Shown here: positions 16,745 to 25,926 of the stretch, piece after piece
Layout: the number at the start of each line of letters is the position of its first letter
Numbering within the stretch: the stretch's first letter is position 1
Origin: Sphingomonas sp. LY54
Lineage (GTDB): Bacteria; Pseudomonadota; Alphaproteobacteria; Sphingomonadales; Sphingomonadaceae
Assembly (NCBI RefSeq): GCF_035594035.1
Contig: NZ_CP141588.1
Coordinates: 3,192,501-3,256,500 of the forward strand
Reading direction: 5' to 3'
Length of the DNA: 64,000 nt
Position numbers and translations under genes: made by a program
The notes under the pieces: generated by a model
Seen by the model: only the letters and a program-made list of their open reading frames with translations
Database searches by the model: none
What the model was told of the DNA's origin: nothing

Positions 16745-17027
16745 GGAATTCCTGCCCTGTGGTTGTCTTGGCCACGAAGACGTTCCTGCGGTCCGCCTCG
16801 TCTCTCACGCGGCGGAGATAGCCGAGCGAGCCGAGCGTATTCAAGGCGCGCGTGATAACGGGCTTCGAAACGCCGAGTATGTTGGCGAGGCCGCGTACCG
16901 TGTGCGGGCCGGGGGTTAGGTAGACGAGAAGCATCAACGCCATCTGGCGGTTGGTAAGGTCTGGTTGGCCGGAGCGGACATAAGCGATGAGCGTCTGCAT
17001 CCAGCTTTTGAGCGCGCGGTCTGCCAC
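16659..17027 (-). CDS. MarR-family winged-helix transcriptional regulator
   Basis: 122 residues with a winged helix-turn-helix: TNRQMALMLLVYL, then HTVRGLANILGVSKPVITRA as the recognition region, and a wing with GYLRRVRDEADRRNVFV. It lacks the long dimerisation helices of full-size MarR (about 140-150 residues), so it is a short member. Its 3' end overlaps the NlpC/P60 start by 86 nt, which suggests translational coupling and possibly regulation of that gene. Ligand unknown. Confidence 0.82.
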   Translation of the reverse strand: MADRALKSWMQTLIAYVRSGQPDLTNRQMALMLLVYLTPGPHTVRGLANILGVSKPVITRALNTLGSLGYLRRVRDEADRRNVFVAKTTTGQEFLDGFERNIEHDGAGRKSGKERGFILQPG

Positions 17028-17134
17028 GTCGTTTCTCCGAATTCGCGCGAGTCACGTTTCGGAGCTACAACCAAGCAGAACGGCTTTCGTTTCGTTGCCT
17101 TACGGGTTTTTCGGCCGATGAAACGGCCGGTTCG

Positions 17135-18522
<1,388 letters not shown>

Positions 18523-18526
<4 letters not shown>

Positions 18527-19857
18527 AAGGTGACGGGAACTCCGTAAAGGTCGTGCTCGTCGGCATCCTCGACCAGGACCTGGACGATGTCACCCTGCTT
18601 GAGGTGGGGCGCGTCGCGCAGGTGGACCTCGCCGTCGATCTCGGGGGCGTCGGCCTTCGAGCGGCCCGTCGCGCCGCCTTCGCCATCGGCAAGGTCGATG
18701 AGGACGTCGATCGTGCGGCCGATCTTGGCCTGGAGCTTGGCCGCGGAGATGGCGGCGGTCTTCTCCATCAGGCGGGCGTAACGCTCCTCCTTGACCTCTT
18801 CGGGCACGGCGCCGGGAAGATCGTTGGCGGTGGCGCCCTGGACCGGCTCGAAGCGGAACGCGCCGACGCGGTCGAGCTGGGCTTCGTCCAGCCAGTCGAG
18901 CAGATACTCGAAATCGGCCTCGGTCTCGCCGGGGAAGCCGACGACGAACGAGGAGCGGATGGTGATGTCGGGGGCGATCGCCCGCCAGCCGTGGATGCGC
19001 TCCAGCACCTTGGCTTCGTTGGCCGGGCGCTTCATCGCCTTCAGCACCGACGGCGCGGCATGCTGGAACGGGATGTCGAGATAGGGGAGCACCAGCCCCT
19101 CGGCCATCAGCGGGATGACCTTGTCGACGTGCGGATAGGGATAGACGTAATGGAGGCGCACCCAGGCGCCCAATTTGCCGAGCTCGCGGGCGAGGTCGGT
19201 CATGTGCGCGCGGACCGGCGCGCCTTTCCAGGGCCATTCGGCGTGGCGCAGGTCGACACCGTAGGCCGACGTGTCCTGGCTGATGACCAGCAATTCCCTG
19301 GTGCCGGCGGCGACAAGCTTCTCGGCCTCGCGCAGGATCGCGTCGGGCCGGCGCGAGACGAGGTCGCCGCGCAGCGACGGGATGATGCAGAAGCTGCAGC
19401 GGTGGTTGCAGCCCTCGGAAATCTTCAGATAGGAATAGTGGCGCGGCGTCAGCTTGAGCCCGCCCTCGGGCACCAGGTTCAGGAAGGCGCTTGGCGGCAT
19501 CGGCGCGGCTTCGTGGACCGCGCCGACCACGCTCTCATATTGGTGCGGGCCGGTGACGGCGAGGACCTGGGGGAAGCGCGCCCGGATGACGTCGGCTTCC
19601 TTGCCCATGCAACCGGTGACGATGACGCGGCCATTCTCGGCGATGGCCTCGCCGATCGCGGCCAGGCTTTCTTCCTTGGCGCTGTCGAGAAATCCGCAGG
19701 TGTTGACCAGCACGACATCGGCCTGGTCGTAGTCCGGACTGAGCTGATAACCGTCGGAGCGCAGCTTGGTGAGGATGCGCTCGGAATCGACGAGCGCCTT
19801 GGGGCAGCCGAGCGAGACCATGCCGACCTTGGGCGGGGAGGGGAGTTCAAGTGCCAT
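18523..19857 (-). CDS. rimO: Ribosomal protein uS12 methylthiotransferase RimO
   Basis: Radical-SAM enzyme that adds a methylthio group to Asp88/89 of ribosomal protein uS12. Three parts are visible in 444 residues: the UPF0004 domain with its three cysteines ([31 protein letters not shown]), the radical-SAM core with CxxxCxxC ([19 protein letters not shown]), and a C-terminal TRAM domain. [12 protein letters not shown] distinguishes RimO from the tRNA enzyme MiaB. It overlaps the M17 gene start by 4 nt and lies 75 nt after the K+ channel gene. Confidence 0.96.
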
Positions 19858-19932
19858 GAGTGCGCTGCAAATAGGCGTGCCGGCGCGATTTTCCTAGTGG
19901 AAGCGTGCGCGGCCCTGCGCTTGCCCCCCCCG

Positions 19933-20976
19933 TCAGTCGATGGGACCCTCGGTTTCGGCCGTCGGAAGGATCTCGACGATGACGTCGCCGGGCTGCAGCG
20001 CCTTCGCTTCCGGTTCCCAGAAGCCGTAGGGCTTGCCGTCGCGATAGACGCGCACGCCGAGGCCGCGGGTGAGGGCGGAGAGCGGCTGGCCATGCTCCTC
20101 GGGCTGCACCTCGCGCTCGCCGAGCTGGACGTTGCCGTTGGTGGAAGCGAGGTCGGCGATATAGTCGGCGATGTGCGCGCCATCGGTCGATCCGGCGAGC
20201 AGCAGTCCGGCGAAGCTCACCGGGTTGATGACCGTGGTCGCCCCGGCCTGCCGCGCCAGCAGCTCATTATCCTCGTTGCGGACGGCGACGCTGATCGTGA
20301 TGTGGGGCGCCAAGTGCCGGGCGGTAAGGGTGATCAGGATCGACGTGTCGTCGCTGCCGGCCGAGACGATCAGCGCCCGCGCCTCGTCGAGGCGGACCGC
20401 CTGCAGCGTCTTGTCGCGTGTCGCGTCGCCCTCGATCACCGCGGCGCCGAGCGACTTGGCGCGTTCGAGCGCTTCGGTCTCGCAGTCGACCACGACGATT
20501 TCGCGCGGATCGACGCCGCGGGCGATCAGTTCGTCCACCGCCTCCGATCCGCTGGTGCCGTAGCCGGCGACGATGATGTGGTTCGAAAGGTGCCGCTGAA
20601 TATAGGCCATACGCCATCTGTCCCATGTGCGCCTGAAGACGAAGCTGTAGGCGGTGCCGAGGAAGATCAGCACCGCGAACACCCGGATCGGGGTAACGAT
20701 CAGCGCGTCGAACAGGCGCGCCTGGTTGCTGACGGGTACGATGTCGCCATAGCCGGTTGTGGTGATGCTGATCATCGTGAAATAGACGACGTCGAGGAAG
20801 CTGATCTCGCCGTCGGCATTGTCGTGGAGGCCGTCGCGCTCGAACCAGTGGACGGCGATCGCGACGCCGATCAGCCCGACCACCAGCAGCACGCGCCAGC
20901 TGATCGAGAGCCAGACGGGCCAGCGTCCCTGGCGGTGCAGGGTTGCATGATCGATGCCCCGCCACCTCCGCGTCAT
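19933..20976 (-). CDS. Potassium channel with RCK (TrkA-N) domain
   Basis: Two-transmembrane K+ channel subunit with a cytoplasmic nucleotide-binding RCK domain. Helices flank a pore loop with the selectivity filter TTTGYGDIVP (about residue 75). A Rossmann-type domain starts HIIVAGYGTSGSEAVDEL (about 130) and continues to a C-terminal TrkA-C-like portion. 347 residues, a usual length for MthK/Kch-like channels. Its ATG overlaps the surE stop by one base (TGATG), so the two genes are coupled. Gating ligand not predictable by eye. Confidence 0.93.
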   Translation of the reverse strand: MTRRWRGIDHATLHRQGRWPVWLSISWRVLLVVGLIGVAIAVHWFERDGLHDNADGEISFLDVVYFTMISITTTGYGDIVPVSNQARLFDALIVTPIRVFAVLIFLGTAYSFVFRRTWDRWRMAYIQRHLSNHIIVAGYGTSGSEAVDELIARGVDPREIVVVDCETEALERAKSLGAAVIEGDATRDKTLQAVRLDEARALIVSAGSDDTSILITLTARHLAPHITISVAVRNEDNELLARQAGATTVINPVSFAGLLLAGSTDGAHIADYIADLASTNGNVQLGEREVQPEEHGQPLSALTRGLGVRVYRDGKPYGFWEPEAKALQPGDVIVEILPTAETEGPID

Positions 20977-21740
20977 CAGGGGAAGAGCTGCGCCAGCCTG
21001 CCCAGCGACGGGCCGTGGGTGAGGTCGAGATGGAGCGGCGTCACCGCGACATAGCCGTCCGCCACCGTCTCGAGGTCGGTCGAATGGCCCGGAGTCTGGA
21101 TCATCGGCCCGAGCCCGAACCAGAAATAATCATAGCCGCGCGTGTCGGTGCGCTGGACGAGCTGGAGCCGGCCGTAATCGCGCAGGCCCTGCTGGCAGAC
21201 GCGGATGCCGCGAACGTCGTCGGGCGGCAGCGCCGGGAAGTTGACGTTGACCAGGGTCCGCGGCGCCATTGGCGTCTCGATCAGCGGACGCAGCACGCGC
21301 TCGGCCCAGGCCTCGGCCGCGGCGAAGGGAACGGTGTCGCCCATGCCCTCGCGGGCGTAGCTCTGGCTGAGCGCGATCGAGGGGATGCCGGCGAGCGCGC
21401 CTTCCATCGCCGCCGAGACCGTGCCCGAATAGGTGACGTCCTCGCCGAGGTTCGCGCCGCGGTTGACTCCGGAGAGGACGAGGTCCGGCTTGTTATCCTT
21501 CATCACGTGGGCGATCGCCATCATGACGCTGTCGGTCGGCGTGCCGGTGACGCAGAAGCGCCGCTCGCCGAGCTTGCGCAGCCGCACCGGCAAAGTGAGC
21601 GTCAGCGAATGGCCGGCGCCGGATTGCTCCTCGGACGGAGCGACGATCCAGATGTCGTCGGAGAACAAGCGGGCGATCTTTTCGAGGATCTTTAGGCCGG
21701 TCGCATTCACGCCGTCGTCGTTGGTGAGCAGGATCCGCAT
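20976..21740 (-). CDS. surE: 5'/3'-nucleotidase SurE
   Basis: Metal-dependent nucleoside monophosphate phosphatase. The N-terminus MRILLTNDDGVNATGLKIL carries the metal-binding Asp-Asp pair, followed by APSEEQSGAGHSLT and the LSGVNRGANLGEDVTYSGT motif, all diagnostic. I start at ATG 21740, where the family N-terminus begins, not at the longer frame to 21791; this gives 254 residues. First gene of a minus-strand run surE - K+ channel - rimO - M17 peptidase. Confidence 0.96.
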   Translation of the reverse strand: MRILLTNDDGVNATGLKILEKIARLFSDDIWIVAPSEEQSGAGHSLTLTLPVRLRKLGERRFCVTGTPTDSVMMAIAHVMKDNKPDLVLSGVNRGANLGEDVTYSGTVSAAMEGALAGIPSIALSQSYAREGMGDTVPFAAAEAWAERVLRPLIETPMAPRTLVNVNFPALPPDDVRGIRVCQQGLRDYGRLQLVQRTDTRGYDYFWFGLGPMIQTPGHSTDLETVADGYVAVTPLHLDLTHGPSLGRLAQLFP

Positions 21741-21840
21741 TCGCCCGGCTATGGCCTTCGCCCTGCCGCGAGGCAAGGCCCGCGCCCGCAACTATCCCCG
21801 CCGCCGCCGCGTTGGTCGGCAAAGCATGAAGGAGATGAAA

Positions 21841-22281
21841 ATGCGGGTTCCCCACAATTCGATGGTCATGGTCGCAGACGGCGCGAAGGCCCTGTTCTTC
21901 CGCAACGAGGGTGATGGCGAATATCCGAACCTGGTCGTCGAAAAGAAGGAAGTGCAAGAGACTCCGGCCGATCGCGAGTTGAAGACCGACGGGCCGGGCC
22001 GGGCCTTTGCGAGCGTGGGCGCGTCGCGCTCCTCTTATTCCGAAACCGATTACCACACGCTCGAGGAAGACCGCTTCGCCGCCGAGACCGCGGACACGCT
22101 GCGGATACGCGCCTTGCGCAACGACTATGACTCGCTGATCGTGGTGGCGCCGCCCAAGACGCTCGGCGAGCTGCGCAAACATTATCACAAGGAAGTCGAG
22201 AAGCGCCTGTCGGCCGAGGTCGCCAAGGACCTTACCGGCCATCCGGTCGAGGAGATTGAAAAAATCCTCATCGCGCAATAG
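21841..22281 (+). CDS. Host-attachment family protein (baeRF-like)
   Basis: 146 residues of the family annotated as required for attachment to host cells, related in fold to archaeal peptide-release-factor domains; the biochemical role is not established. The N-terminus RVPHNSMVMVADGAKALFF and the later DYDSLIVVAPPKTLGELRKH and EIEKILIAQ end are typical. AAGGAG at 21829-21834 lies 6 nt before ATG 21841, the best start among three in-frame ATGs. It is divergent from surE across about 100 nt. Confidence 0.85.
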   Translation: MRVPHNSMVMVADGAKALFFRNEGDGEYPNLVVEKKEVQETPADRELKTDGPGRAFASVGASRSSYSETDYHTLEEDRFAAETADTLRIRALRNDYDSLIVVAPPKTLGELRKHYHKEVEKRLSAEVAKDLTGHPVEEIEKILIAQ

Positions 22282-22347
22282 GCTTGCCGAAACCGGCCAC
22301 CAGAGCCGGGTCCCTTGGTAAACAGGGCGGCAATCTTAGGAGTGATG

Positions 22348-22854
22348 ATGATCGTTCGTAACAGGCTTTTCCTTTCCCTCTCGCTCGCGGTCGCGGCTGC
22401 GGCGCTTCCCGGTTCGGCCCTGGCCCAGACCATGACGGTCGGCGCCAAGGTCGCGGACACGGCCGGCGGCGCGGTCGGCACGATCGCGAAGGTCGACGGC
22501 GCCAACGTGATCCTGAAGACCGACAAGCATGAAGTGCAGCTCCCCGCATCGTCGTTCACGGCGGTCGAGGACGGCTACATCATGGCCATGACCCAGGCCG
22601 AGGTGAACGCGGCGGTGGAGCAGACGCTGGCGCAGGCGGCGCAGGCGATGACGGTCGGCGCGGTCGTCAAGGACACCGCGGGCGGCACCGTCGGCACGAT
22701 CGAAGCGATCGACGGCGAATATGTCACGGTGAAGCTCAGCAAGAGCGCCGTGAAGCTTCCCCGCACCGCCTTCGCGCCGACCCCAGGCGGGCCGGTGATT
22801 GGCATGACAGCCGCCGAGCTCGAAGCCCAGGTGGCCGACGCGACCGCGCAGTAG
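22348..22854 (+). CDS. Secreted protein with two tandem PRC/KOW-like repeats
   Basis: 168 residues with a signal peptide ending near SALAQT. The mature protein is a clear internal duplication: MTVGAKVADTAGGAVGTIAK (about 29-48) and MTVGAVVKDTAGGTVGTIEA (about 98-117), each followed by a V-rich strand and LPASSF or LPRTAF. The repeats resemble small beta-barrel (PRC-like) folds, but I recognise no named family. TAGGAG gives good spacing to ATG 22348. A strong bidirectional terminator follows. Likely periplasmic; function unknown. Confidence 0.8.
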   Translation: MIVRNRLFLSLSLAVAAAALPGSALAQTMTVGAKVADTAGGAVGTIAKVDGANVILKTDKHEVQLPASSFTAVEDGYIMAMTQAEVNAAVEQTLAQAAQAMTVGAVVKDTAGGTVGTIEAIDGEYVTVKLSKSAVKLPRTAFAPTPGGPVIGMTAAELEAQVADATAQ

Positions 22855-22892
22855 ACGCGGCGCATCCCGCCCCGGCGGGATTGGAAACAAGG

Positions 22893-22932
22893 AAAAGGCC
22901 GCGTCCGAAGGGAAAAGGACGCGGCCTTTTTT
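22893..22932. terminator. Bidirectional Rho-independent terminator
   Basis: AAAAGGCCGCGTCC (22893-22906) pairs with GGACGCGGCCTTTTTT (22917-22932). The U-tract is strong for the plus strand and A-run on the other side serves the minus strand, matching the convergent genes on either side (22348-22854 and 22947-23909). Confidence 0.92.
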
Positions 22933-22946
22933 GTGCGACTTTGGCG

Positions 22947-23909
22947 TCAGTCGTCCGAGCGACCGAGCCTGCGTCGCGCAACCAGGGCGGCCGCCGCCGC
23001 GCCGAACAGGATGATCATCGGCGGCGCCGGGACGTCGGTTCCGCCCGAGGAGCTGCTGGTCGAGCCGCCGCTCGAGGTCGACGAGCTGGAGCTGGTGCTG
23101 CTCGACGTGGAGCTGCTGCCGCTCGATGTGCCGCCGAAGCTGCTTGAGGTGCTGGAGCTGCCGCCCGAGCTGCCCGAGGAACTGCTCGACGATCCGCTGC
23201 TGCCGCTGCTGCCGCTCGATCCCGACGAGCTGTGCGGCGGCTTGTGCGGCGGTTTGTGGGGCGGCTTGCCGCCGGTCGATCCGCCCGACGACGAACTCGA
23301 GCTCGACGACGAACTGGACGAGGAACTCGAGGACGAGCTTGAGCTAGAGGTCGAAACGTTTCCGCTCGAGCTTGACGTGGAGGTCGACGAGATGCCGCCG
23401 GTCGACGTCGAGGTCGATCCGCCGCTGGTCGAGGTCGATCCGCCGCTGGTCGAGGTGGAGCTGCCGCCGCTCGACGTGCTGGTCGAGGCGCTGAAGATAA
23501 CGTTGCCGCTGCTGCTGCCGCCGAAGAAACCGCCGGAGAAGAACCCGCTGCCGAAGCCGCTGCCGAAGCCGCTGCCTCCGCCGACCACGACCACGCCGCC
23601 GCTGCCGCCGACCGGAGGCGAGACGGGCGGGGGCAGGGGAACCGGCATCGGTGGCGGCGGCGCGTAGGTGATCGTGCGAGTCGTCACCGTTTCGCCCGGC
23701 GTCACCCGGCACTCGGTCTTGGCGACCTTGATCGGTTTGGCGCGCTTGACGCGATGGGTCCGGTAGGTCCGGACCGTCTCCGCCTTGGCCTTCTTGACGA
23801 GGACAGGTCGGGACGGCGGATTGGCGCTGACATGGACGGCGCCGCCACCGATGATGGCGCCGCCGGCGGCGCAGGCGCAAAGTTTCGCTAGAGCCATTTT
23901 GACTGACAT
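22947..23909 (-). CDS. Ser/Gly-rich surface protein with PEP-CTERM-like C-terminus
   Basis: 320 residues from ATG 23909 (GGGTG upstream), removing an unsupported 130-residue extension. It has a hydrophobic N-terminal export segment, a basic stretch (TYRTHRVKRAKPIKVAK), a Pro/Gly linker, and then a long low-complexity region of Ser, Gly and Thr with an uninterrupted run of over 20 serines and a KPPHKPPHKPPH insert. The C-terminus reads DVPAPPMIILFG, then a hydrophobic stretch and RRRLGR, which matches the VPxP-hydrophobic-basic plan of PEP-CTERM sorting signals (exosortase substrates). Such proteins are processed and exported or anchored at the surface. The partner exosortase is not in this window. 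The low complexity makes family assignment by similarity unsafe. Confidence 0.72.
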   Translation of the reverse strand: MSVKMALAKLCACAAGGAIIGGGAVHVSANPPSRPVLVKKAKAETVRTYRTHRVKRAKPIKVAKTECRVTPGETVTTRTITYAPPPPMPVPLPPPVSPPVGGSGGVVVVGGGSGFGSGFGSGFFSGGFFGGSSSGNVIFSASTSTSSGGSSTSTSGGSTSTSGGSTSTSTGGISSTSTSSSSGNVSTSSSSSSSSSSSSSSSSSSSSSGGSTGGKPPHKPPHKPPHSSSGSSGSSGSSGSSSSSSGSSGGSSSTSSSFGGTSSGSSSTSSSTSSSSSTSSGGSTSSSSGGTDVPAPPMIILFGAAAAALVARRRLGRSDD

Positions 23910-24424
23910 GACACGCACCCTGTTCTGCGCCCCGCTAATCCCGACGCTTGAAACCCAAGTCACGGTCGAGACTACGTGAGCCGATGGGTGGAAAAGGAAG
24001 CAAGGGGAGGATGAGCGCAAGCTCGTTAACCATCTTAAGGCCCCAAAACGGCCCTTGAGAGGGTCTTGCGAAGACTTCCGTCCCACTTGAGGACAATGTG
24101 ACAAGAGCGATGAACGATTCCGATTGCGTAGGGGCGCGTCGGAAACAGGCTCATTCCTGTTTTGGCGAATCGATGCTGCCCGAGTCGGAACGCCTGCCGG
24201 GGGATCCACGACCGCCCGGCTTTGCAATCGGACAAAAATGTCACGGGCCCCGCTGAAATGATGGGGCATTTTCGACCGCGTTCTGAACGACTTGTGCAGG
24301 GCGTAGACCACAGGTATAGGCGCGCTGGGGCTGACACCTAGTATAAACCGCAGGAATAGCGGCGTGGTGTCGCAGGTTAGGGTGCCGGAGGGGTTCCGCC
24401 GGTCGAGAGAGAGTGGAGGGGTTT
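23910..24424. other. Long intergenic region upstream of dksA
   Basis: About 515 nt between the divergent Ser-rich gene and dksA, with no convincing gene. It contains a perfect inverted repeat AAACAGG (24143-24149) / CCTGTTT (24156-24162) and a promoter candidate for dksA: TTGTGC (24292-24297), 17 nt, TATAGG (24315-24320). It is otherwise unexplained and long for this compact genome, so an unannotated small RNA or long dksA leader is possible. Confidence 0.45.
24292..24320 (+). promoter_or_regulatory. Candidate sigma-70-type promoter for dksA
   Basis: TTGTGC and TATAGG with exactly 17 nt between them, about 105 nt upstream of the dksA ATG. Each element is only a partial match to consensus, so this is a candidate by eye. 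Confidence 0.35.
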
Positions 24425-24883
24425 ATGGCTACGGCTCTAAACGACGTTTACGACCCGCAATATCAGAAGAATTCGATCTCGGGGGCGGCTTATCAGCCCA
24501 GCGCCAACGAAGAATTCATGAGCCCGGAGCAGCTCGCTTATTTCCGCCAGAAGCTGCTCGACTGGAAAGAGTCGATCGTTCGCGAATCCCGCGACACGAT
24601 GGCCTCGCTGAAGAGCGGGCCGATCCAGGAGGCCGATGCCACCGACCGCGCCTCGAGCGAGACCGACTGGTCGATCGAGTTGCGCACCCGCGACCGCCAG
24701 CGCAAGCTTATCTCGAAGATCGACGCCGCGCTACGCCGTATCGAGCAGGGCGAATATGGTTTCTGTGAGGTGACCGGCGAGCCGATTTCGCTGGCCCGCC
24801 TGGAAGCCCGTCCGATCGCGACCATGACCGTCGAGGCGCAGGAGCGCCATGAGCGGCAGGAGCGCGTTTCGCGCGACGATTGA
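24425..24883 (+). CDS. dksA: RNA polymerase-binding transcription factor DksA
   Basis: Binds the RNA polymerase secondary channel and, with ppGpp, adjusts rRNA and amino-acid promoters. A coiled coil with acidic tip residues (about 50-95, including EADATDRASSETDWS) is followed by a C-terminal zinc-finger-like segment. That segment reads GFCEVTGEPISLARLEARP...ATMTVEAQE: one Cys is kept and the other three metal positions are Thr, Met/Thr and Ala-type residues, as in other alphaproteobacterial DksA that lack zinc. GGAGGGG precedes ATG 24425; 152 residues, the usual length. A PilZ protein gene follows after 82 nt. Confidence 0.95.
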   Translation: MATALNDVYDPQYQKNSISGAAYQPSANEEFMSPEQLAYFRQKLLDWKESIVRESRDTMASLKSGPIQEADATDRASSETDWSIELRTRDRQRKLISKIDAALRRIEQGEYGFCEVTGEPISLARLEARPIATMTVEAQERHERQERVSRDD

Positions 24884-24965
24884 CGCTGCCGCGTTAATCC
24901 AATCGCGAGATTTCGGTGCTAGGGACGATCCGGACCGCTCTCATTGCGGTCCGGAGGTTCACAAG

Positions 24966-25322
24966 GTGCCCGACAAGACGACCGCCGCCTCTGGCGCGGC
25001 AACTCGACAGACCCGGCGCACGGCCGCCCGCGACAGCCTGTTCCTGTCCGCCACGATTCAGCGCGCGGGCGAGGCCAAGGGCGACCTGCAGCCGCTGCGC
25101 GTCCGCAATCTTTCGGCGATCGGCCTGATGGCCGATTATCTGGATATCGCGAATCCCGGTGAACCGGTCGTTGTGACGGTGCGCGGGATCGGCTCCGTCT
25201 CCGGCAAGGTGGCGTGGGTAAAAAGAGGGCGGATCGGCGTCAACTTCGACAACGAGGTTGATCCGCTGAAGGCGCGTAGGCCCGTTGTGAAGCAGGCGCC
25301 GCCGCAGCAGCGCCCGCTCTGA
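24966..25322 (+). CDS. PilZ-domain protein
   Basis: 118 residues from a GTG start at 24966, chosen because GGAGG lies 8 nt upstream; no in-frame ATG precedes the conserved part. The domain starts TRRTAARDSLFLSATI, with an R-x(3)-R-like c-di-GMP contact region (basic TRRTAAR), then VRNLSAIGLMADY in place of the usual D/NxSxxG motif, and ends in a GKVAWVKRGRIGVNF strand pair. PilZ domains bind c-di-GMP; the NLSAIGL motif fits, but binding is inferred. The 3' end faces a YdcH-like gene with 7 nt between stops. Confidence 0.8.
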   Translation: MPDKTTAASGAATRQTRRTAARDSLFLSATIQRAGEAKGDLQPLRVRNLSAIGLMADYLDIANPGEPVVVTVRGIGSVSGKVAWVKRGRIGVNFDNEVDPLKARRPVVKQAPPQQRPL

Positions 25323-25329
25323 CGTCCGC

Positions 25330-25488
25330 TCAGGAAAGCCCGGTCAGGGCTTCCTTCACTCTCAGTTTCTCTTTCTTGAGGCGGGCTAACAGGGTGTCGT
25401 CCGGATGGGGGCGCTGACTTTCTTCGTTGATGCGTGCGTCAAGACCGGCATGCTTCGTTTCCAATGCGGACATATGCGCCTGTTGCAT
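25330..25488 (-). CDS. YdcH/DUF465-like small protein A
   Basis: 52-residue helical protein. The minus strand reads MQQAHMSALETKHAGLDARI, then NEESQRPHPDD, then LLARLKKEKLRVKEALTGLS. The L-E-x-K-H-x-x-L-D start and the LARLKKEKLRVKE end are the DUF465/YdcH signature. AAGGAG lies 6 nt before ATG 25488; the ATG at 25494 has no spacing. Proteins of this family are short coiled coils of unknown function, common in alphaproteobacteria. A second member lies divergently 155 nt away. Confidence 0.85.
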   Translation of the reverse strand: MQQAHMSALETKHAGLDARINEESQRPHPDDTLLARLKKEKLRVKEALTGLS

Positions 25489-25643
25489 TCCCATCTCCTT
25501 GGTTGGTGGTGCTGGTCCCTAGTTTAGAACATCGCTTTCGGTCTTTGTCTCCGCGGATCGGACAGTCTCCCTTCTATGTACGACGATCGGTTGATGATCT
25601 ATCAATAGCGCAGTTGGGGCGGTGCGGGTAGCGTGGCGGGGCA

Positions 25644-25853
25644 ATGATCATGGACGCCAACAATATCGCTGCAGCCTCGCGGCTGGTTCGGCTCCGGCTC
25701 GAGCACCGCGATCTCGACTCGGCGATCGCCGCCTTGCTCGAAACGCCCCATCCCGATCAGCTCCAGCTGGCCCGGCTGAAGAAGCGCAAGCTCCGGCTGC
25801 GGGACGAAATCAGCGCGATCGAGGACATGCTCGTTCCTGATATCATCGCCTGA
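25644..25853 (+). CDS. YdcH/DUF465-like small protein B
   Basis: 69-residue coiled-coil protein. The segment RLRLEHRDLDSAIAALLETP followed by LARLKKRKLRLRDEISAIED is the DUF465 pattern, shared with the divergent gene at 25330-25488. Two ATGs are possible (25644 and 25650) with only a weak GGCGGGG ribosome site, so the exact start is uncertain. The position before the rcdA-like gene (73 nt) may mean co-transcription. Function unknown. Confidence 0.82.
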   Translation: MIMDANNIAAASRLVRLRLEHRDLDSAIAALLETPHPDQLQLARLKKRKLRLRDEISAIEDMLVPDIIA

Positions 25854-25926
25854 TCCGGCGGGCACTCACCTGGTTTACCTTCTTTATTCGTAGGCGGTGG
25901 CGAGCGCCTGTGGCATTCTTCACGGC

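Noticed and set aside
18553..21054. An 833-residue frame antisense to rimO and the K+ channel gene
   Set aside because: Both opposing genes are well supported; the frame has no recognisable domain and no supported start.
22933..23667. A Leu/Pro/Glu-rich plus-strand frame opposite the Ser-rich gene
   Set aside because: It is the antisense of serine codon runs, and it begins inside a terminator stem.
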